NCBI GenBank assembly: GCA_024663395.1 | Contig: JANFAH010000007.1 | Coordinates: 620,001-684,000, forward strand | Reading direction: 5' to 3' | Source of the DNA: Pisolithus tinctorius | Lineage: Eukaryota > Basidiomycota > Agaricomycetes > Boletales > Pisolithaceae | Length of the DNA stretch: 64,000 nt | The notes under the pieces: generated by a model | What the model was told of the DNA's origin: nothing | Databases searched by the model: none | Seen by the model: only the letters and a program-made list of their open reading frames with translations | Program-made: the position numbers and the translations under genes | Shown here: piece by piece, positions 57,882 to 64,000 of the stretch | How the letters are laid out: each line of letters begins with the position of its first letter | Position numbering within the stretch: the stretch's first letter is position 1

Positions 57882-58410
57882 CTACGCCGCGTTGTAATGG
57901 TCGCTGTAAGTTAACCGGTCTTCCTCTCGCTTGGGCAGCTCGTCCACCATCAAGGACGCACTTCCATACAGTTCCATCTCCATGTCTTTCAATTGTCTTA
58001 TAAAGAGGGGACGTGAATGATGTGTTCGAGTGCATCTTCCAACGTTATTCCCTTCCGCTTCTTCAAGTATATTGCGACAACCGTAGGTGATCTCGATATG
58101 TCTGCGACGCAGTACACTAGGATCCTTCCGTTGTCCCTATTTGACGCTACGTTTCCATCGATAATATTGCGAGCCGTGCCCGCCATTTTGCAAAGGGAGG
58201 ACGAGATGTCATTGATAGGGAGACGCTGGTGAGCTACACCGTCCACCTGCGTGAAAAGACGAATGTCAATACTTAAAACGTGAGTGATGGCGTTCTTTGT
58301 GAGAAATGACTCTGATGACGCTGCGAAGCATGGCCCTAGAAACAAAAAATAGGGCAAGTACGAGACAGGCTGAGCGCTGAGACCTGAGACGAGACTTGAC
58401 GCTCCCCGCG
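57882..58410 (-). CDS. Atypical dual-specificity phosphatase with altered signature and frame break
   Basis: The exon starting after the AG near 58337 reads GPCFAASSESFLTKNAITHV, then LSIDIRLFTQVDGVAHQRLP with the general-acid region INDISSS. The active-site loop reads VYCVADISRSPTVV followed by AIYLKKRKGITLEDALEHI. This is the DUSP fold. In the loop the catalytic Cys and Arg are present, but the usual His before Cys is Tyr and the usual Gly is Asp. After EHI the frame stops; the expected continuation RPLFIRQLKDMEMELYG lies one base out of frame and runs to a stop at 57882. Either a small exon border was missed or the gene has a frameshift. The N-terminal exon could not be fixed, so the upper end is approximate. 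Confidence 0.5.
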
Positions 58411-58574
58411 CATTCGAATGACAGTGAGTTATCCAAGCAAAAGCGAAGGGTCTCAAACTGTTATTAAGGGGCTTACGACTCGCTTGACTCAAGTACATAG
58501 ACATGAACAAAATGTATGCAGCCAAACCTACGGATATATGACAGGGGAACCAAGTTGCCACCGAGGTATCGCGC

Positions 58575-60490
58575 TTACAGCTTTCGCCGCTTCCCGACAC
58601 TGCTGTCCCGTGCGAGGCTGGTTTTCCTTTTGACACGTTCTGCAAGGCTGTGGAGGCTCCGTCCATCGTTCGTGTCAAGGTTCTTAGCCGCTACATCGCC
58701 TTTCTCGAGGCGATCATCCTTCCGGCGTTTTGAGCGTTCTTCTAGAAGAGCTACCATACCCTTAGTCTTTTTAAATCTGAATTGAAAACATACTGTTAGT
58801 AATGCCCTCCAAGATATGCAAGGATGAAGATGCTTACTGTGGATTACTAGGATCAATTGCGAATTGATGATCTTCGTGCAGCGCCTTGAACCGGTCGTCC
58901 TTCACATCGATTAAGAAGTCCGCTTCGGCTTGCGAGTCATCATCATGTATGTTGTTGTCATTACGCTTCTTTTTCTTCGTCCTCGGTTTCACAACCTCGG
59001 TGTGAGAATCGACTTCGGCTGTATCTTCAGCGGCAGCCGCCTTGCGCACTTCCTTCCTCCGCCGGCGTTTCTCTCGCACCTTCTGTTCGTACCTTTCCAG
59101 CGTAGTTTGGTCTTTACAATCCTTCGCCATGCTTAATCCGGGTGTAAACGTGATTTCCATGTCTACGTCACTCCCTGCTTCCCCAACTTTCTCTGCCTCC
59201 TGGGCGTACTCCCAACCCTCCGGTACGCCGTCGTGGCTTCCCCCAAGTAGCAGTGCACGTAATCGCTCTCTTTCGCCCTTTCTTGGTATCTTGCTATTAC
59301 TATCCTCACAATTATCCTCTGACTCCGAGGATGATGCAATGTAAGCTTTGAAATCTGCGGCATCAATGTCCTTCCTGGTCAAAGCGCACCGAGTTAGACG
59401 AGACCGTTCAGGATCTTCCTCGTCCCACGTAAGTTTGACCTTAGAGTGACGGAGTGCCTAGGGAAGTCAGTCATACGATTGATAATAAGCCGAAAGAGGA
59501 AATGTACATCGGTTGCAAACTCGATGGCGCGATATGGTACATTGGGAAGCTCGGTGGCCTCATCCCTATGGATGCCCGTGATGACTGTGGCTACGCAGCA
59601 GCATGAAGAGAGGATATACCTAGGGTCCTCTTCGAAGGTCATGTCATCAGGTACAAAACTGAGATCGAAAACATTTGCGGAACGCTCAAGTTCGGTGCCG
59701 TCCAGTTCATTAAATATATGGGCAGCGGTTTCCGCGGAATCGCATTCAACTATGGCATAATAATAACTGGCTTGCAGCCGTTTGAGACCACGTAGTCACC
59801 AGCAGCTCAAATAAACAAGATGACACACCGCAATCGTTCCAGCTGATACACACGCAATGCGTCCTCGTCATAATCCTCCCCGGACCCTGGCTCGTAGACC
59901 GTTCTCTCGTTAACTTCGTCTTCGTCTTCGTGTAGCTTTTTGAATAATTCTTTGGGAGGCCCTTCTTGCTCTTCTTTTTCTATGCGTTTCTTGCCGAATT
60001 CGCTGGGATATACACGCACACTGAGAATACTTCCATGAGCAATGTTCACCGTCAATGATTGAGACTGGGGTGAGGCAGTGGAAGAGACCAGCGACGAAAA
60101 GATTTTGAAGAGGTGCACTGCACGGATGTGATCCCAGTCCATGTTGACAACAGCTAGCCTGTGCGTCTTCTGGACTTCTTCCCGAGCTTCTCCTCTGTCC
60201 GTTTCTGAATGAAAACGTTCGACCTCTTCCTCGTTGACCTCGCTTTCATGAACATCGACAGACACATGGTCGCACTCTTCTCCCTCCTCGTCGGATGATT
60301 CCATGAGTACGATTCCGCGAGCATAGTCGGCTATCGACACGGTCGGCCCTTCTGTGGCCTTTGCTTCCTCCTCATGCGTTCGGGAATTGACTTGGAAACG
60401 TTTGTCTTGCACAATCTGGGATTTACGTTTCTTCGGTCGGCGGAAACGTGGATCGTGTCTCAGATGCAAAAAACGAGGATCAGAAGACAT
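58575..60490 (-). CDS. Pre-rRNA processing protein Esf1
   Basis: Esf1 is a nucleolar factor needed for 18S rRNA maturation. The start MSSDPRFLHLRHDPRFRRPK is typical (DPRF repeats), followed by RRLAVVNMDWDHIRAVHLFK as LAVVNMDWDHIRAVHLFKI and the RRM-like part with ILSVRVYPSEFGKKRIEKEE and LERLRYYYAIVECDSAETAA. Later blocks are VPYRAIEFATDALRHSKVKL, TWDEEDPERS, and DAADFKAYIASSSESED with its acidic serine run. The C-terminal NUC153 motif is DDRFKALHEDHQFAIDPSNP followed by QFKKTKGMVALLEERSKRR. The tail is strongly basic. Introns are near 58782-58838, 59383-59402, 59458-59508 and 59760-59830. The next gene downstream on this strand is the phosphatase. Confidence 0.92.
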
Positions 60491-60696
60491 GACTGATGGA
60501 TGAAGTGGCCTAAGTTTTTCGGAAGAGTCAGCCTAAGAATTGGAAGTGGCTGTGCAACTTCATTGCTACTGAAGCACTGACGGAGGTCGCACATTAAAAG
60601 GTACCTAAACCTCACGATAATCATGCAGTGATTCTGTTGCCAGTGCCTACGATGTACATACAGTCGGTCGGTTAGAAATAACACCTTCAAGCGATA

Positions 60697-61739
60697 CTAA
60701 AACGTTCGCAGATGCTCATGTAAATCACCAGCCACCTTTCGAAGATTTGTCATCAACCTCTCTGTCATAGATAATGAGCTGGTGAACACCGGCTGCAGTG
60801 ACAGACCACAAATTGCTGGACTCTTACCTTCTACTGTTCTGGACTCGCAAAAACAGCCAGTCCACGGCTTCACGTATGCCTTGTCTGCATGGCTCAAAAT
60901 TAAGACCCTAGGTGGAAGGTATATGACGGAGCACATCCCGACTCACCCATCGAGTGCCGATATACCCATGACGTCTAAGCTAGCGATACGTTGACGCCTC
61001 CGTTCCAGCTCTGTTTCTTCGTCCTCCCCAAATCGCCTCCTTGCGTATTCTCGTCTGTGTCGATCCCAAGTTTCGTAGTCGTGTCTGATCTCTGTGGCCG
61101 ATAAACTGTCCGGTGAATCTTGCTTGTTTGCAAGTAGGAGAAGCGGGACATTGAGGATTTGAGGAGCAGACAGGACTGAATCTAGTTCGGAAATGTATAT
61201 CACCGTGAATGCGCTGAATATGTGGAAATAAGCTGACCGAAGACTTCCCACCCCTCGCCCAGTCGCTCACGGTCCTGAGCATCGATCACGAAGACGACAG
61301 CATGGCAATCATCGTAATAACGATGCCATATCGAACGCATGCCACGTTGACCACCGAGGTCGAAGAAGTTGAGGATTGTAGATGGCAGAGAAACCTTTCC
61401 AACTGATAGACGGTGGGACATGGATATCATTTGCCAGTTCCACTGAAGGGTTGCAACACACTATTTTGCCCGACGGTAGGTCCAATCTGAGACGGTTCAA
61501 GTCCTGGAGTGTCATTGTACAGAGTCTTGATTTTTTCCAAAAATGTCTGCGAAGGATGAGATTCAGTCCTACCAAACACATGGGAGGTTGTGGTACATGC
61601 CGTCTTCCCAGCACCATCAAGGCCAATGATAATTATTGAAAATTCCTCTTTTCTGTGTAACTCAACAGCCTGTGAAACTGAACATCCGGCGTCTTTACCT
61701 TGTAAGATATTCGTGTAAGCCCTTGAGGAGATGGTACAT
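60697..61739 (-). CDS. Arf-related small GTPase (ARFRP1/Arl3-like)
   Basis: ARFRP1 (yeast Arl3) recruits Arl1 and golgins to the trans-Golgi. The start MYHLLKGLHEYLTR is the family N-terminus, joined by introns to KEEFSIIIIGLDGAGKT (P-loop), LLEKIKTLYND, QIGPTVGQN (switch I), LNFFDLGGQRGMRSIWHRYY with the DxGGQ motif, CHAVVFVIDAQDRERLGEGW, and LNVPLLLLANKQDSPDSLSA with NKQD. Then come ASLDVMGISALDGQGIREAV, DWLFLRVQNSRRERLM and the end AGDLHEHLRTF. It lacks the Gly2 myristoylation site of true Arfs, as expected for this family. An insert (WDRHRREYARRRFGEDEETE) between NKQD and SAL is longer and more charged than in animals. It is divergent from rpl10, 177 bases apart. Confidence 0.9.
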
Positions 61740-61755
61740 GTCGGTGCAGTGATAT

Positions 61756-61788
61756 CACGTGCCATATGTCGCGGCCCGCCTCCACGTG
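61756..61788. promoter_or_regulatory. Two CACGTG E-boxes between arfrp1 and rpl10
   Basis: Within the 177-bp divergent promoter two perfect CACGTG elements occur at 61756-61761 and 61783-61788. Such E-boxes bind bHLH factors (Cbf1 type in yeasts). Presence is certain, role is inferred. Confidence 0.5.
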
Positions 61789-61916
61789 GCCGCAGGTCGC
61801 CGTTGGCTGACTGAGCAACTGCTGTACAGTTTTGCGGCATTTGCCAGAAGAACGCTGTGGTGTGTGATGATTACACGATTTCCGAAACTTCGTACGCTTC
61901 ACTCATCTCTGTCAAA

Positions 61917-62812
61917 ATGGGTCGTCGTCCCGCTCGCTGCTACCGCTATTGCAAGAACAAGCCATATCCCAAATCCCGCTACAACCGCGGTGTCCCAGAC
62001 TCGAAGGCAGGTCTTTTTTTGTTCACAATTAGCTGAGAGATCCCTGACTGCCATGTCTTTTCCCCTTTTCCTGTGTCCGTCTATCCGGCAGATTCGTATT
62101 TTCGATCTCGGCCGGAAGCGTGCCTCCGTAGACGAGTTTCCTTTCTGCTGCCACCTAGTCTCGGATGAGTACGAGCAGCTTTCATCCGAAGCTCTGGAGG
62201 CTGCCCGGATCTGCGCCAACAAGTATGTCACAAAGACCTCTGGCAAGGACTCGTTCCACCTCCGTGTCCGTGTGCACCCCTTCCATGTCCTCCGTATCAA
62301 CAAGATGTTGTCATGTGCTGGAGCCGATAGGTTCGTCACTTCACTTGATTTGCCTCGCATTCTCCCATCTATGGGTGGGCGCTTATATGTTGGATTGGTA
62401 ATCGAACCATACGTGATTGGTAATGACCTTCATTCCAGGTTGCAGACTGGCATGCGTGGTGCTTGGGGAAAGCCTTACGGCACTGTCGCACGTGTGAATA
62501 TCGGACAGATCATCCTGTCTATCCGGTGCAAAGATTCCAATGCACACGTCATCCAAGAAGCTCTCCGTCGTGCACGTTACAAGTTCCCTGGTCGTCAGAA
62601 GATCATTGTCTCGAAGAAGTGGGGATTTACAAACGTGGCTCGTGAGGAGTATATGAGACTCAAGGAAGAGAAGAGGGTGTTGCAGTAAGTATCCTTTTTC
62701 ACTACTTATACCTCGGACGCTGATGTACGACCGAAGGGATGGTGCTTATGTACAATTCATCCGCCCGAGGGGACCTTTGGAAGCGAACCTGCGAGCACAA
62801 CTCAAGGCATGA
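61917..62812 (+). CDS. rpl10: 60S ribosomal protein L10 (uL16)
   Basis: L10 joins the 60S subunit late in the cytoplasm and shapes the peptidyl-transferase area. The start is [20 protein letters not shown], then [140 protein letters not shown] and [20 protein letters not shown], with the end [11 protein letters not shown]. The key loop around [20 protein letters not shown] is intact. Introns are near 62006-62091, 62331-62438 and 62686-62736. Length and sequence match the family closely. Confidence 0.96.
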
Positions 62813-62952
62813 GATACTGATACGTTTATTGGGTCCATCAGATGTATCTGCTTTGATGTATTATGCCATTGCCCAATAATGCCTATCATGAAAGTCATCG
62901 TGTGTGGCTTGAAGTTCACATTCAGACAGGCTAATGCTTCTTGCGAAGGTAA

Positions 62953-63047
62953 CTGATTGGACGCGGCCTGAAACAGCGGCAAAACTGCGACTGAACTTAG
63001 AAAAGTTCAGTTGCAGTTTTGCCGCTGTTTCAGGCCCATCCAATCAG
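62953..63047. repeat. Near-perfect inverted repeat (hairpin), about 46-bp arms, 4-nt loop
   Basis: The left arm 62953-62998 and right arm 63003-63047 are reverse complements with about two mismatches and one gap. The loop is AGAA. Arm ends read CTGATTGG and CCAATCAG, so each end carries a CCAAT box. The inner part shares CTGAAACAGCGGCAAAACTGC. It lies between rpl10 and the start of the deaminase gene at 63147. No target-site duplication is visible next to it. It could be a remnant of a miniature transposon, a small-RNA precursor, or a promoter element. Confidence 0.85.
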
Positions 63048-63146
63048 TGCGCGCGCGTGGGGCATGCACGTGATCCTGCTCCCCTATTCCGATCTCCTAC
63101 ATAGTCTCCTCGGCGAGGCTCCGTCTCTCTCCACTGTACGATAATC

Positions 63147-64000
63147 ATGCGTCAGTAGTCTCAGAAGCTTACTCCATTCACGCTCACTCTAAAAACAGGT
63201 CTCATTATTCGTGACGACCCTGCAGCGGTTGGCGACTACATCGCCAACTACATCGCCAAGCGGTTTGTAGCAACTCCTCTTATCGGGGCTGGCGCTCATC
63301 ATTGAACCTTCTTTCAGAATAAACGACTTTGCTCCGACAGCAGAGAAACTGTTCGTGCTTGGCCTCCCAACAGGCTCATCTCCCATACCCACTTACCAGA
63401 GGCTTATCAAGCTATACAAAGAGGGCAAAGTGTCGTGCGTAGCTATCCACTTCTCACACTCGTCCCAGTGGATTTACGTATACATCACAGCTTTAAGCAT
63501 GTCGTTACATTCAACATGGATGAATATGTTGGCTTGCCTAGCGAACATCCTGAATCCTATCACACCTTTATGTTCAGAGAATTTTTCTCCCATAGTACGT
63601 CTGGGACCTGCTCTATCAATGCCAGACCTTGACTCTCGTCGAATAGTCGACATTCCTCCGTCACAGGTTAACATCCTCGACGGCAATGCACCTGACCTGA
63701 TCGGAGAGTGCAATGCGTACGAGTCGCGCATAAAACAATATGGGGGTATCGAACTTTTCCTGGCAGGTATTGGGGAAGATGGGCACATCGCCTTCAATGA
63801 ACCAGGTACTTCTCATTCTGTCTTGACCTCTTTGTTTTATTGATTTTTTACATGTCTGGGACTCATCGTAGGCTCCTCTCTCGCCTCTCGTACCCGTATC
63901 AAGACCCTCGCCTATGATACTATCCTCGCAAATGCTCGCTTTTTCAATGGTGACGTCTCCGCCGTGCCTCGTATGGCTCTCACTGTCGGTGTCGCCACCG
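63147..64000 (+). CDS. Glucosamine-6-phosphate deaminase (partial, runs off the window)
   Basis: This enzyme turns glucosamine-6-phosphate into fructose-6-phosphate and ammonia, the last step of N-acetylglucosamine use. The first exon is only four bases of coding sequence (ATG C, 63147-63150) and joins the AG near 63199 to give [20 protein letters not shown]. Next are [40 protein letters not shown] and [53 protein letters not shown] and [20 protein letters not shown]. The conserved DEY, the [13 protein letters not shown] loop and the SxxxRT segment are present. The window ends inside MALTVGVAT, so the C-terminus is missing. Five introns are visible. Confidence 0.94.

Noticed and set aside
57587..57914. 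His-rich plus-strand frames (possible metal-binding protein)
   Set aside because: They come from a simple CATC/ACCG-rich stretch, overlap each other in two frames and show no start or splice support.
1..64000. CRISPR arrays, insertion sequences or prophage-like segments
   Set aside because: No regularly spaced repeats, transposase or integrase motifs or long terminal repeats were seen. Introns and gene types are those of a fungal nuclear genome.

Overview
The window is nuclear DNA of a filamentous basidiomycete, most likely an agaricomycete. Nearly every gene is cut by several 45-70 nt GT-AG introns, genes lie densely on both strands, and the protein set is fungal: NoxR, a PsiD-type decarboxylase, thaumatin-like protein, Pxr1, Tgl1-type lipase and Drs2 flippase. 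No virus, bacterial segment or CRISPR array was seen. Most of the window is ordinary housekeeping sequence; the accessory part is the first 13 kb.

Layout. 1-12.4 kb: a full NADPH-oxidase regulator gene (noxR), a DUF1917 gene, an intronless PsiD/phosphatidylserine-decarboxylase-like gene, then two further noxR-like copies. Each copy lacks the PB1 end and breaks off in the proline-rich linker at the same point, where a decayed tail of the decarboxylase gene is attached. This is a local array made by duplication, fusion and decay. 12.5-13.1 kb: a small secreted six-cysteine protein. 14-21.4 kb: dynactin p62, a steryl-ester hydrolase, a Pxr1-type G-patch protein and a GT61-type glycosyltransferase. 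21.7-28.6 kb: a BRCT protein and an Asteroid/XPG-type nuclease. 29.4-36 kb: a small hypothetical protein, NAD kinase, ketopantoate hydroxymethyltransferase and a hypothetical protein. 37-43 kb: an RRM/RGG protein, Cornichon/Erv14 and Atg7. 43.5-48.7 kb: a P4-ATPase flippase. 48.9 kb: an intron-containing tRNA-Gln(UUG). 49.3-54.3 kb: Mtr3 exosome subunit, an NSRP1-like splicing factor and glycyl-tRNA synthetase. 55.2-56.5 kb: a thaumatin-like protein. 57.9-62.8 kb: an atypical dual-specificity phosphatase, Esf1, an ARFRP1/Arl3 GTPase and ribosomal protein L10. 63.1 kb to the edge: glucosamine-6-phosphate deaminase, cut by the window end.

Functional links are mostly loose, as expected in a fungus: secretory traffic (Erv14, Drs2, ARFRP1, dynactin p62), ribosome biogenesis and RNA processing (Pxr1, Esf1, Mtr3, NSRP1-like, L10) and cofactor supply (NAD kinase, PanB). 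The points most worth a second look are the noxR/decarboxylase chimeras, a 43-bp divergent promoter with a perfect palindrome between mtr3 and the NSRP1-like gene, a built-in mitochondrial leader on glycyl-tRNA synthetase, a phosphatase with altered signature residues and an apparent frame break, and a near-perfect 95-bp hairpin in front of the deaminase gene. Exon borders were placed by eye from GT/AG sites and protein-family continuity.
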